Positions 43,431 to 52,719 are shown, counted from the first letter of the stretch. The stretch is 64,000 nucleotides of DNA from Symsagittifera roscoffensis (GCF_963678635.1 NC_087071.1:13561231-13625230), one strand, 5' to 3'. The notes: a model not told the origin generated them from the letters alone. Numbers and translations: made by a program.

Positions 43431-44350
43431 CCTTGGAATTTCAATGATGTCTTCACTAGACCCAGCCTATTCACATGACAAATTGGCGGGTCGGATTGGC
43501 AGCAGGCATGGAAGATCACTTTATTCAACAAAAAAAGACTTTAAGAACTTATTCTAAGATACATTTTGCAATTCCCCCATTATAATACGATGCAAATTAA
43601 ACAAATTTACGAAGTCTTTTTTGTTGAGTTTATTCATTTTTCATACCTGCCGCTGATGCCGCCCGTTCAAATCAAATTTTTTATTTCGAGATCTGATGCG
43701 ATAGAGTGAGGTCTCGAAACGCACAGAATGATGTAAGAACAAGACACGTAAAAAAACTTAAAATTCAGTTCAAAAATTAATTAAAAGCTTGTTTTGTTTC
43801 TAAAAATTTCATATTTTCATGCTCAGGCAACTAAGAATTTGAAAAAGTTGTTGTCGCACATTTTTGTGTTTTTGATCAAATTTTTATATCAATTTTGTTT
43901 AAATTATTATCTATTATAATCTATTATAATTCCAAAATAATCAACATAAAAATAAAACTTTTAAATGGATTGTTTTCTCCATATAATCGATTTTTTTACT
44001 CTGCGGCAACAAAATTACCAGATAATAGATAATAATCGGAGAAACTTCGGTGCGGGTTGATTCTGTCAAAAGTGTTTTGAATCATAAACTGTAAGAATTT
44101 TGCTCTTCCGCCAATAGCTATAAATTTGTTAGATGGAATTGTCTTTCATTTATTGAAATAAGGGAAATATATTGATGCAATAGTTATACTATGAGGAAAA
44201 ATCAGGAAAAACTTTTTTTGAAGATTCCGAAATAAATTTTTTTAGATATGTATCTTCTTTTGATTATTATTGCACATTTTCGCAATTATTTGAATAAGGT
44301 TAATGTTTTCTTCGGAATTTGAGGTTGTGTGTCTTGCTAGTTGCACCAGA

Positions 44351-44430
44351 TGAGTTATGACCGATTGGTGATTAAATCGAAGAGTAATTTCAGATGAAGC
44401 AGACCGTATGTCTGTCAACTATATTTCGGC
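44351..44430 (-). repeat. LTR fragment of the Gypsy-like family, reverse
   Basis: The reverse complement reads 'gccgaaatatagttgac', '...catctgaaattactc...', ending 'ataactca' followed by TCTGGTGCAAC, the LTR end and primer-site start. The rest of the LTR and element is absent. Confidence 0.6.
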
Positions 44431-44857
44431 TGGGTCATTTCAAGCTTTTTATTATAGTAAGAACGAAAAACTGATACCAAACCAAAAAAATGCAATTATA
44501 CTTTGATAACATCATTTTGCAAAACTGTATAAAATTTGTCTAACCAGCTTTTTAAAATAGACTATATTGATATTGATGGTTTCAGATATTGATGATTAAA
44601 ACTTTTTTGTATGAAGGGACTCGGGGTTAACTTTCTATTAATAGGGTTTTCTATGAGAAATAAAAGCAACTGGATTTTGCAATCAAATCTCAAAACTTAG
44701 AAGACACCATACAAAATTTATAAGAAGAAAAGCTTTTCAAAAATTACGAGATAAGGATGCAGAACGTAGCTTAACACTCAAATTTACTTTCTTTCCCTTG
44801 AAATCATGCTGCGTTTCGTAGAATATATATCTCTTATGTAATTGTGTTTTTATCAAG

Positions 44858-45093
44858 GATGTCTCTGGATTCGGAGCAGGGAGCCGTGGCAACCGAAACA
44901 GAGCAAGATTCGTTGTCAAAGGTGTCTTTTCGTTCCACGGACACCAAAAAAATGCGGCCGAACCCTAAAATCTGGGCAGAAAATGAGCCTAATTCCGGAA
45001 CAGGCTCTCACCATTGCTCGATGGAGTTTGAAGGATTAGCATATGCGACTAATTGTACCTTGGCGGATAAAGCGCTTTCAGTTTTATGCGAGT
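44858..45093 (+). CDS. C-type lectin gene, visible exon 3 (CTLD1 C-terminal half)
   Basis: The acceptor 'tttttatcaag' precedes one base that completes a codon (phase 2), and the exon ends TGCGAGT|GTAAGT (phase 1). It is clearly richer in G and C than its flanks. WAENEPNSG carries the EPN motif known from mannose-type sugar and calcium binding in CTLDs. Three cysteines follow, HHC, TNC and VLC, spaced C-x12-C-x10-C, where the second domain has x12 and x9. The usual WND partner motif is replaced by the LAYATN stretch, so classical calcium-dependent binding is uncertain. The ATG at 44859 is read here as an internal Met, not a start. The WIGL block of a CTLD is missing between this exon and the previous one found, so one small exon may be unseen. 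Confidence 0.7.
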
Positions 45094-47440
45094 GTAAGTG
45101 AAAACCAGCACTTAGTGCTGTTCGTTTAATATTGTTACTGAATGCAACAGAATGTTGGTACAAAATTACTGAGATAAAAAAATGACGTTTTTTTTTCACA
45201 AATCGACTTCAAATTAGTATCTGTATATGTGCTGGCAACCTGCACCCAGTTTCAAGCGTTAATAGTTGTTTATATTACAATTTTTTCGACAAGTCTTAGT
45301 AAAAGGGAGTCGAATCCCTGAGGGAGGAAGGCGTCCGAAACCCCCCCCCCCCCCCCTAAGTCGGCCCCTGCTGAAAAGCATGCAGATAGAAGAAAACTAC
45401 AGTATTTGTTTTTAGTTTTATGTTTTACCCGCAATTTTCCCGGATTGATTCCAGCACAAGAAAAACTCTAGTCATATAATTTCATACAAAGAAAAATATA
45501 CGAATAGGGTTGTTTTTCTATAATAACAAATGGCTTTTCAATTAAATTAAATATGGAGATGTTCATAGTTGATGCAAAACATGTATTGGTAAAAAATAAT
45601 TTTCAGAGATGGCAAACTTCACAAAAATTGTGATAATTATTTCGTAAGAAAAACTAGACATGCAAATTCCAAGAACGAGAAAAAAGTGGGTTCTTTTCTT
45701 CTGTGTTCCAAAAAAGTGCATGCAAAGGTGCTATTTTTGTTTGTAACGCAGCCCAGGTACAACTTTTTTACACAGAAGAAACAAAAATTGATTTTGCTGA
45801 GCCACATTTTTTAAAAATTTTTTTCATAAGGTAAGATAAACTTAAAGCTGGTCAAAAACGGCGTAACTTACAAAACTTACAAATAAAATTTTGAGAAAAA
45901 AAAAACAGATTTTTGAAGATTTGGATCAAGTTTTCTGGTTTTTTTTTTTTCAATTCAATAGCCGCATGCTTGCCAAGAAATTGTTCTGTTTTTTACAAAG
46001 CGCACAGTCAGGACAGGTTAATATACAGTCACACAGCATGAACACTCGTACAGCAAAAATTGACCTTCAAAGTAATAGATGCCATGTCTGCAATTGGGTT
46101 TGCATTGAGTTTAAAATTGCTTATGGCAAAAAATTTGCAAAACTTCGACCGAATGTTATCTTTTTGTTGATCTTTTGAACCCAAATCAAAGTAGAATCAG
46201 GACTATTCTATAAGAAGTTTTGGTCATTGTATGGGAACAATAAAACAAAATTTTCGGGAAATTTTTAAATTGAAACTTATGAAAATTAACATTTCTTTTT
46301 CCTTACTTTTAAAGCTCACTAAAGAAGAAAAAAGTTCCCCTGAATGCTTCAAATGGGCTTTTTTGGATTTTTGAACGACTATTTGCGATGATTCCATTTT
46401 TTGTGATAAGTATAATTTTGCTGTCGGTTTTTTATCAAAAACAATCTACAACTTTGAGGTAAATGCACTACTAATAAAAAAAAACTAAAGAAACTGCTTT
46501 TGCATCAACTGTCTATATTATCTCAAAACATTGAAAAATGGCCAAACAGTGAGGTTCAGTGCAGGGGCGGATCTAGGATTTTCTCGAGGGGGGGGCGGAT
46601 TTTCAAAAAATTCCAAAATTTTGTTGACGACCTTTTTTTTTTTTTTTAGGTCGACCAAATTGATTTTTATTTTTCGCGCTCTCCTAAAGCACTGTTTTGC
46701 CCTTATTTTGGCAAAATTTTCTGCGCCGCAGGCAAATTTTTCAAAAAACAGTCAAAAAAGCCGTTTTTGGGCACTTTTTGAAAAATTTTGACAAAAAAAA
46801 TGCGTTTTTTTGGCGCGCGCTCCCCCTCAAAAATAGCATTTATTGGCGCCGAAGGCGCCTTTAGAAAAATTTTAGGGTCGGTCAGCCAAAAATGGATTTT
46901 TGAAAAAGCATCAAAGGGGGGACCCTTTGGGTCGGCAGGGGGTCAAATCCCTGAGGGGGGTGGGGCGTCCGCCCCCCCGCCCCCCCCCCCCCCCCCCCCC
47001 TAAATCCGCCCCTGGTTCAGTGATTAATTTTTCTCTGAAGCGAGTTATATTTCAGAGCTGAAACCAGAAGTTTTGTCGAATCCCAAACCGAAACAGTATT
47101 GAAAAACTCTAATAAAACTTTCTTTATCACTTTAAATTGTAGGTACGATGAGTTTTATGCATTAAATTAATTTTCGTGCAAACGCCAGCTTAGATTTCAA
47201 TCACACTAAACTCGTGGCTGTATTGCAACAAAATGTTTTAGGAATCGTTTACTCAAACTTTTTTTTATATTTATTACGAGGGGAACATTCTGGACCTTAA
47301 AAACGCCCTTCTCTTTCTGAAACTGATTAAAAAAATTACTCGCCGTGTTCTTTTTTTCAGACACCCTTAAACCAAAACTGCACACTTATTTTTGTCAATT
47401 TCTTAGTCAAAACCAAACCGACTTTTCGTTTGGTTTTCAG
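45094..47440 (+). other. Intron 3 of the C-type lectin gene (2.35 kb)
   Basis: Runs from the donor GTAAGT to the acceptor 'cgtttggttttcag'. It contains a short hAT-MITE fragment (about 45300-45375: 'gggagtcgaatccctgaggga', C run, 'taagtcggcccctg') and a complete MITE (46562-47014). No other gene. The codons joined across it give LCE-Y-GVCG. Confidence 0.7.
46562..47014 (+). mobile_element. Complete hAT-type MITE with 8-bp target duplication
   Basis: Termini 'caggggcggatctagg' and 'cctaaatccgcccctg' are inverted repeats. The flanks are identical 8-mers, GTTCAGTG, at 46554-46561 and 47015-47022. An 8-bp duplication and CAGGGGCGG-type ends are usual for hAT-superfamily non-autonomous elements. 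It includes a run of about 22 C near its right end and 'ttggcgcgcgctccccctc' inside. Open frames across it are low-complexity and not genes. Related pieces: 13863-14172, 16747-17000, 27684-28104 (reverse), 45300-45375 and 52873-53035. Confidence 0.9.
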
Positions 47441-47549
47441 ACGGTGTTTGTGGCAGAGGGTATCACGACATAGCGGGAGCATCGCGGGCGAACTGCTACA
47501 GAATAGCTGGTGTGGCGAAGTCTTTCTCTGAGGCCTCAGAAAAGTGCAA
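47441..47549 (+). CDS. C-type lectin gene, visible exon 4 (CTLD2 N-terminal half)
   Basis: Preceded by a strong acceptor ('tttggttttcag'), it starts with two bases (phase 1) and ends TGCAA|GTAATA (phase 2). Three cysteines lie in GVCGRG, RANCYR and SEKC with spacing C-x14-C-x16-C, identical to the CTLD1 exon at 7602. AKSFSEASEKC is the usual 'sF.eA...C' helix of a CTLD. The junction to the next exon gives C-K-SLSGRVV. The donor is GTAATA, weaker than the others but acceptable. Too short to stand out as an ORF, it is defined by splice sites, phase and cysteine pattern. Confidence 0.8.
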
Positions 47550-48589
47550 GTAATAATAAATAAATTGTTTTTTTTTTAATTGTAGCTAGTGAAAAGGTAC
47601 TTGTTTACTCAAATTGAGCAATTATTTTTGAAGAAGTTGTTTTAATGAAGAAAAATTGCTATTTTAAATGAAAAAAATAGAGAAAAAAAAATTAGCTGGG
47701 AAGAACACCGAAATTCATGTCAGCCGCCTATCAAGTGGTATCGTCAGGTAACTTCAAACATAATTTGACTCAAGTTTCAATTGTATAAATCGAGTCACGT
47801 AAATTTTATCTTGTCATCAAACCTAAAATTATGAGTTTGAATTTTTATCACCTTTATTTTGTTGTTTCGGCTACTGAAGTCCAAGAACTTTCTATTCGGG
47901 AGTTTATGTTTATTATTTTTATGACGCATACTGTACGACACAATTTTTTAACAACACAGTCTGTCAGCGTCAGCTCTGCCCAATTTAATAATTTTCTACG
48001 CTTTTTTAAAAATTTTGTATAACACTACGCGCAAAAAAAGACACATTAATTTGAAGAAAAAAAATGAAACAAAACGAAATTTATTGTGAGGTCGGAACAT
48101 ACTGAGCTACGATGATCGATTGTATCCTTGTTCTAGTGAGACTAGTTTTCAATGAAAAAAAAATTCTAGAGGATAAATTGAGTTTTTTTGAATTGTTTTG
48201 GAATTCCTCGACAAGGCTGGACAAAGTTTTATTTTGGAATCAGCAACAAAATCATTTTTCTTTGAACTCTTGCCTGATGTGGAATCCAGATACATATGGC
48301 TAAATTTTTTGCAGCTCTAACCGTTTGCTCAAGTAGTACAAATGATATAACCATCATTTAAATCAATAAGCAAAAAATATCAAAAAAGCAGGTTTCCCGG
48401 GTTGAGGTCACATTGAAAATTAGCGATAAAAAAGTGAAAAAAAACAACAACCCCCATCGATGCATTATCGATGATCATTGCCACAATAGCAAACTTTATC
48501 GCTAATTATTGCTAATTTGGGTTTTTTTTCAGCGATGAAACATCAATAAAAATTCTATCAATTATAGATCACAGAGAATTCTTTTTTGT

Positions 48590-48939
48590 TGACATTTGCC
48601 GAGATTTAAAGGACAAAACTAGGTTGTTCGTAATAGTGAATTCGTTGATTAGTTGTTTAGATTCTTGGTTGTTTAGATTTAGTTAGTCAGACTCTGACTA
48701 ATAGAAATATGTTTAACAAAAGTGTTGAATAAAGTTTACATCTAACAAGCGATGATAAAGAACATAAGAGTGAATCACACACAGTGTGTCACTCAGAAAA
48801 GCCAAGCCAGTGACCTTGAGCGGACTGGTATAATATATCTGCAGCATGGCTGCAAAAGGCAATAACAGTGAGGTACTAAATGTCGCCTCGTCTGCAAAAG
48901 GCAATATAACAATGAGGTACTAAATGTCGCCTCATCACA
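48590..48939 (-). repeat. 3' LTR (element sense) of the intron-4 element
   Basis: In element sense it begins TGTGATGAGGCGACATTTAG and ends AAATGTCA. Its first ~85 bases are a tandem duplication of a 42-44 bp unit ('gcgacatttagtacctca.tgttat..tgccttttgcag'), a possible repeated promoter or enhancer piece in U3. 'gatatattata' downstream of it could serve as TATA box. The G-rich 'ccgcggggaa' just before the LTR in element sense is the likely polypurine tract. Confidence 0.9.
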
Positions 48940-49119
48940 TTCCCCGCGGAAAGGAAAAATTTTTGGAGAAACCAAAAATTGTTCAAAAGTTAAATAAACA
49001 AACTGCACCCCTAAGCATTAATATTAGATAGCACCCCTATCCCGTAAAAATGCATGGTAACAAAAATCAAGATAAATATGAAGTTTTGTTGAGAGCTTGA
49101 AAGTGAGTTTTAGTTGCAA

Positions 49120-50094
49120 TCAATTTTCGTCCTGAGCTTTATCCAGCGAGGATGAGAATGGCGCCTCCGGAGGAGTTAAATGCGAACGATCCCGAATGAG
49201 AGGTCGCCGTTTAGGTGACTGCGACGATGGTTGGGCGCTTATGGTAGGCAATATGTTGGCTTCATTTTCCGGCGACTTTTCTTCTTCTACCCATTTAACC
49301 GAGTATTGTAGTGGGTCGCCATAGAATTTCGGAGCCTTTTTGCTTCGAGATGAAGTACGAGTTCCCTCTGAATCATCCGTAGCCGGTTGAGCTGGGAGAG
49401 AGAGTGATGGGAGCGACGAATATGGGTTTGCTTGAATAGCTGGACGAGCTGGAAGAGCCGGACCCTCGGGGTCGACGACGTCAAGTGGTAGTTGATGTGG
49501 ACTTGGAGCCAAAGTTGTAGGAGTGTGAACCAGAGTTGTAGGGACCACAGGCTGAGTGATGGGCGGTAGAGACACACTAGTATCTATTGAAGACTGGCCC
49601 GGTGTGAGGAATGAGTTGCCAAACGTGACAGGCAGTGACTCGTCATTCAACCGTATTCGTTTCTCCCTTGGAGTAGATAGCCGAGTTTCGTGCGAAGCGT
49701 GTTGGTCGGGAGGGCTCTCATTGGACGAATCAACAGTAAGATCTACCACCGCCGGTAGTGACACGCTCGTATTAGCTGGCCGTTTTTCAAGCAACGTTGG
49801 ATGAGATGCGCGAGTAACAGGTTTCTTTCCCCCACTTTTTGATGATGTTCCAGAAGATTGAAGACGACCACCTAGTGTTGCTGAAAAGGTATTATTGAAG
49901 TTAGGCTTAAGGCAGACATGGTTTTTCCGATAAACTTTTCCCTTGTCAGTAACATAGGTGTGATCGGTGATGCGGGTAATTTTGAATTTAGCAAGCTTAA
50001 AAAGAGGTTTACCAGACTGACGATCTATAGTTTTTCTAAACACTCTCACACGGTTAGGATCGGATAAAAGAAGTTTTTCTAGTTTACTTGTTTT
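49120..50094 (-). CDS. Pol tail: integrase C-terminal domain plus Ser/Pro-rich extension
   Basis: Open from right after the gag stop, in the same frame, to the stop at 49120 (about 324 codons). The first ATG-like start lies further in, so it is probably a remnant read only as part of a larger protein. GKPLFKLAKFKITRITDHTY followed by VTDKGKVYRKNHVCLKP is the beta-barrel end of a Gypsy integrase. After it comes a long region rich in Ser, Thr and Pro, ending with GTRTSSRSKKAPKFYGDPLQ and then YSVKWVEEE, like the C-terminal tails of some Gypsy pol proteins. The rest of pol is deleted, which fused this tail behind gag with one TAA (50095-50097) between. Confidence 0.7.
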   Translation of the reverse strand, partial: KTSKLEKLLLSDPNRVRVFRKTIDRQSGKPLFKLAKFKITRITDHTYVTDKGKVYRKNHVCLKPNFNNTFSATLGGRLQSSGTSSKSGGKKPVTRASHPTLLEKRPANTSVSLPAVVDLTVDSSNESPPDQHASHETRLSTPREKRIRLNDESLPVTFGNSFLTPGQSSIDTSVSLPPITQPVVPTTLVHTPTTLAPSPHQLPLDVVDPEGPALPARPAIQANPYSSLPSLSLPAQPATDDSEGTRTSSRSKKAPKFYGDPLQYSVKWVEEEKSPENEANILPTISAQPSSQSPKRRPLIRDRSHLTPPEAPFSSSLDKAQDEN

Positions 50095-50697
50095 TTACTG
50101 CCGACGGGGTTGAAGTGTCGGTAAACAATGAACAGTATTCGGAGCCCCTGGAGGCGTAGTGGCTGAACGATCTTCCGCGAAGCATAGCGTTTTACGAGAA
50201 AGGCCTGTTTTTAATGACTGGGCCAAATCTGAATGTCGACTCGACAGCTCCTGGAGGACCCGCTTTCCCCCATCTGGCGGAAGATTCCTCTTCTGTTGTT
50301 TCCAGTTATTAGCCGCCCGGGCAAGATCAGCCAGCGCTTTGTATGGTTCACTCTCGGCAATGTTTCCCTCTAGTGAGAACATTGGGCTGCGCTCAGTATT
50401 GAAGTCATTAACACGACGAATCGCTGCCTGATCTCTGAGGGGACGTGCATCGGTCTCCGCAGCGGTTTCCGTTGCACCTACAGTCTCAGCTTTTGGAGGT
50501 GGTTCGTCTATAACCTCCACGGGTTCTGCTAATACATCCTGCGGGTTCAGATTATCTTTCAACCCCACTGCCAGGAAGAATTGTCCAATCCAAGATTCCC
50601 AAAGAAAAGGCGGGTTAATCGAAGGTTTTGCCCAAAATGGAGGAATACCCAACAGGTCAGTCCTGTCTTCGTTCACAGGAACTGCTGGCTGCGCCAT
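50095..50697 (-). CDS. Gag N-terminal part of the intron-4 element
   Basis: A 200-codon ORF. It opens MAQPAVPVNEDRTD, then has a block with PPFLWESWIGQFFLAVGLKD, typical of invertebrate Gypsy gag starts ('ppF.w..w...F...l'). A Pro/Glu/Thr-rich linker and a Gln/Arg-rich end follow. The ATG is formed by the last base of the LTR and the first two of the primer site (ca|TGGCGC), so the first six codons are the primer-binding site itself. The capsid core and zinc knuckle expected in a full gag are missing or truncated by the TAA at 50095-50097. Alone it probably has no function. Confidence 0.75.
   Translation of the reverse strand: MAQPAVPVNEDRTDLLGIPPFWAKPSINPPFLWESWIGQFFLAVGLKDNLNPQDVLAEPVEVIDEPPPKAETVGATETAAETDARPLRDQAAIRRVNDFNTERSPMFSLEGNIAESEPYKALADLARAANNWKQQKRNLPPDGGKRVLQELSSRHSDLAQSLKTGLSRKTLCFAEDRSATTPPGAPNTVHCLPTLQPRRQ
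50678..50696 (-). promoter_or_regulatory. Primer-binding site of the intron-4 element
   Basis: Directly after the LTR end (element sense) comes TGGCGCAGCCAGCAGTTCC. TGGCGCAG-type primer sites are known from several insect Gypsy elements that use a tRNA-Ser, so the same may hold here; the match to a tRNA was not checked. Confidence 0.75.
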
Positions 50698-51046
50698 GAC
50701 ATTTGCCGAGATTTAAAGGACAAAACTAGGTTGTTCGTAATTGTGAATTCGTTGATTAGTTGTTTAGATTCTTGGTTGTTTAGATTTAGTTAGTCAGACT
50801 CTGACTAATAGAAATATGTTTAACAAAAGTGTTGAATAAAGTTTACATCTAACAAGCGATGATAAAGAACATAAGAGTGAATCACACACAGTGTGTCACT
50901 CAGAAAAGCCAAGCCAGTGACCTTGAGCGGACTGGTATAATATATCTGCAGCATGGCTGCAAAAGGCAATAACAGTGAGGTACTAAATGTCGCCTCATCT
51001 GCAAAAGGCAATATAACAATGAGGTACTAAATGTCGCCTCATCACA
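50697..51046 (-). repeat. 5' LTR (element sense) of the intron-4 element
   Basis: 350 bp, with two differences from the LTR at 48590-48939. In element sense it starts at 51046 (TGTGATGAGG) and ends at 50697 (GTCA). Confidence 0.95.
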
Positions 51047-52406
51047 TTTGTTAAAAATAATTTTGAATAGCTAAAATAGAAAAAAACGTAGGAAAACTTA
51101 TCTGGCTTGTGAAAAACGCATTATTTTTTGTAATTTGCGTTTATCAATGCTTTTCCGTATAAATTTGAAAGAAAAGTGTGCTCAATCTACATACTATATC
51201 TTATTTGTTAAATTGTTTTGGCCAATCTCTAAGAGCGAGAAGACTCCTCGATGAAGATTTGTTTTCTTTTCTGAACTTTCAGTTACCGTAGCAGTTAAAT
51301 GTCTTATTGGTTATATGTAGTATCCTAATAATCGTTTTTTTTATACTGCAAAGTTTTTTTTGGGATTCAATAAACATGTTTGCAGTTACCACCTATTTTC
51401 AAGTTTAATTAGTGTCGAAACGTTTTTTGTGGTTGGTTAATGTTTTGCTTTTCAAGATTATGAAAGAAACTACTATTTTGGGCCATTTTATTATGAAAAG
51501 TTTTTCATTTCACTAAGAATATGATTGCTTTATAAGAAGATTTTAATGCGGAATGTTTTTAAAGTATAAAACTTCATTTAAAAAGTAAGATTCAAGGAAG
51601 ATTAGTTCAGAAAAGTTGAAAATTGTTTTCCCTTTTTCTAATTTTGCCTCTACTCAATGAGAATATTCGTATATTCGAAAGATAATGATCAAAATCTCCA
51701 AAAAAATTATTGAAACCATTGAAAACATTGTAAACTAATTTATCGCGATTGAACTTATGAAAAAAAAAACATTCATGTTATATTAGGGTACTATAAAAAA
51801 GTAACTGTGCTTTTGATTAAAAATTCTCAATATCCAAAAAAAAACAGTGGTATGTCAGTAAATCAATACGTTAACAATCCAAAATTAGAATGAGCGTCAA
51901 TCATTTAAAACTTCTCAAATAATACCCAATTCAATTTATTAACCATTCGAATTGATGGCTCAGAATGGTATAAAATTTAGTTTTTGCTTCTCCAAACAAA
52001 ATTTTGAGCTATAACTTAAATTAAAAATATGTTCTTTTGATCCTAGCAAAATTAATTTTTTCTATAGCTCAAGAAAAAGGCAACTGAATTGTTTTTTACA
52101 TTATTTTTTTTACTGATCTGGTAAATTACTGAAACAACTAAGCGAAAAATGGAAAACAATCCTAATGTTTTTTCTGGATACATAAATATCCATAATTCAA
52201 AGATCACATCACTCAATTCGATAAAAAAAAATTCTTTCAACTCTACTTAATCGCCAAAACTGAATCGATCAAATCAGTTTGATCCAATTAAATAAAAACA
52301 AATTGAAAATTTCACCAATTTGGTTTTTTGTTCCAACTTTTTGAGCCAATGATAATGATTTAACAATATGTGATTATTTTTCGCCGGCTACTCTTGTATA
52401 ATTTAG

Positions 52407-52719
52407 GAGTTTGTCTGGCCGGGTTGTTCGACCAACTCATTACCTTGAGGTGGAAGCTTTAGAAAATCACCTTCAAAGCCATATAGAACCTAATACGGTT
52501 GCTAAATTTTGGCTCGGTTTCAACAAAACTGAAAGCCAGATGATACAATTCGAAGACGCTCCCAATTATTGGCAGTGGTCCAATGGGATAACGAACACTT
52601 CGAACTGTTTGATTAACTTTAAACTCTATGGCTATAGTGTTGAATGTGAATTGCCATATGACGTGAATGTTATCTGCGAACAATATGACGAAAAAGAGAA
52701 AAGAAACGAATATGATTAG
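52407..52719 (+). CDS. C-type lectin gene, last exon (CTLD2 C-terminal half and stop)
   Basis: Starts after the acceptor 'cttgtataatttag' with one base that completes the Lys codon begun at 47549 (phase 2) and runs to a TAG at 52717. FWLGFNKTES holds the WIGL-type core motif and WQWSNG the 'W.dG' block. The cysteines SNC, VEC and VIC are spaced C-x12-C-x9-C; with the three in the previous exon they make the six-cysteine long-form CTLD. There is no EPN or WND, so a calcium-dependent sugar site is unlikely in this domain. Sequons NKT and NTS fit an extracellular glycoprotein. The tail after the last Cys (EQYDEKEKRNEYD) is charged and has no transmembrane segment. AATAAA at 52922 may serve for polyadenylation. 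Confidence 0.85.

Larger units (their letters stand above)
42677..44056. mobile_element. Non-autonomous TIR element, about 1.38 kb, with internal tandem repeats
   Basis: The left terminus 'cccgcaccgaaatttctc' (42677) is matched by the inverted right terminus 'gagaaacttcggtgcggg' (44039-44056). Similarity extends inward to 'gataaaaatagattat' against 'ataatagataataatc'. Inside are a 32-bp repeat (42900-43025), a 107-bp repeat (43140-43430) and dense 'attataat/gattat' motifs near both ends. No transposase. The ends resemble those at 10217, 16414 and 26976 ('...tgcgggg'). Confidence 0.75.
25824..44857 (+). other. Intron 2 of the C-type lectin gene (19 kb, inferred)
   Basis: Inferred from the donor AG|GTGATT and the acceptor 'tttttatcaag'. 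It holds a C-rich block (26150-26540), ATTATAATCGATT-motif DNA (26690-26976), an inverted MITE, the Gypsy-like element, a second partial copy and a TIR element. An extra small exon coding the WIGL region of CTLD1 would be expected here; it was searched for by eye and not found. Confidence 0.5.
48590..51046 (-). mobile_element. Young, internally deleted Gypsy-type LTR retrotransposon in intron 4
   Basis: Two 350-bp LTRs (48590-48939 and 50697-51046) differ at only two positions seen by eye (near 48635 and in 'cctcgtctgc' versus 'cctcatctgc'). The flanks are identical 5-mers, TTTGT (48585-48589 and 51047-51051), a target duplication. The 1757-bp interior, read on the - strand, has a primer site, a 200-codon gag start and a tail encoding an integrase-type C-terminus; protease, RT, RNase H and most of integrase are gone. 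It cannot move by itself and must have used proteins of a related full-length element. It is antisense to the lectin gene. Confidence 0.95.
47550..52406 (+). other. Intron 4 of the C-type lectin gene (4.86 kb)
   Basis: Separates the two halves of CTLD2. Roughly half of it is one young LTR element (48590-51046), on the opposite strand. Without that insertion and its 5-bp duplication the intron would be about 2.4 kb. A lone CCCGGGTTGA terminus lies at 48395. The rest (47550-48589, 51052-52406) is AT-rich and shows no gene. Confidence 0.75.

Noticed and set aside
46531-47003. Two overlapping open stretches with a proline run
   Set aside because: They are translations of the hAT-type MITE and its C run.
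47697-47754. Small exon-like segment with GTAACT donor in lectin intron 4
   Set aside because: Direct joining of 47549 to 52407 gives normal CTLD spacing; inserting this piece would add a cysteine and break the domain.
48713-49008. Open stretches identical in two places (also 50820-51011)
   Set aside because: They are parts of the two LTRs of the intron-4 element, not genes.
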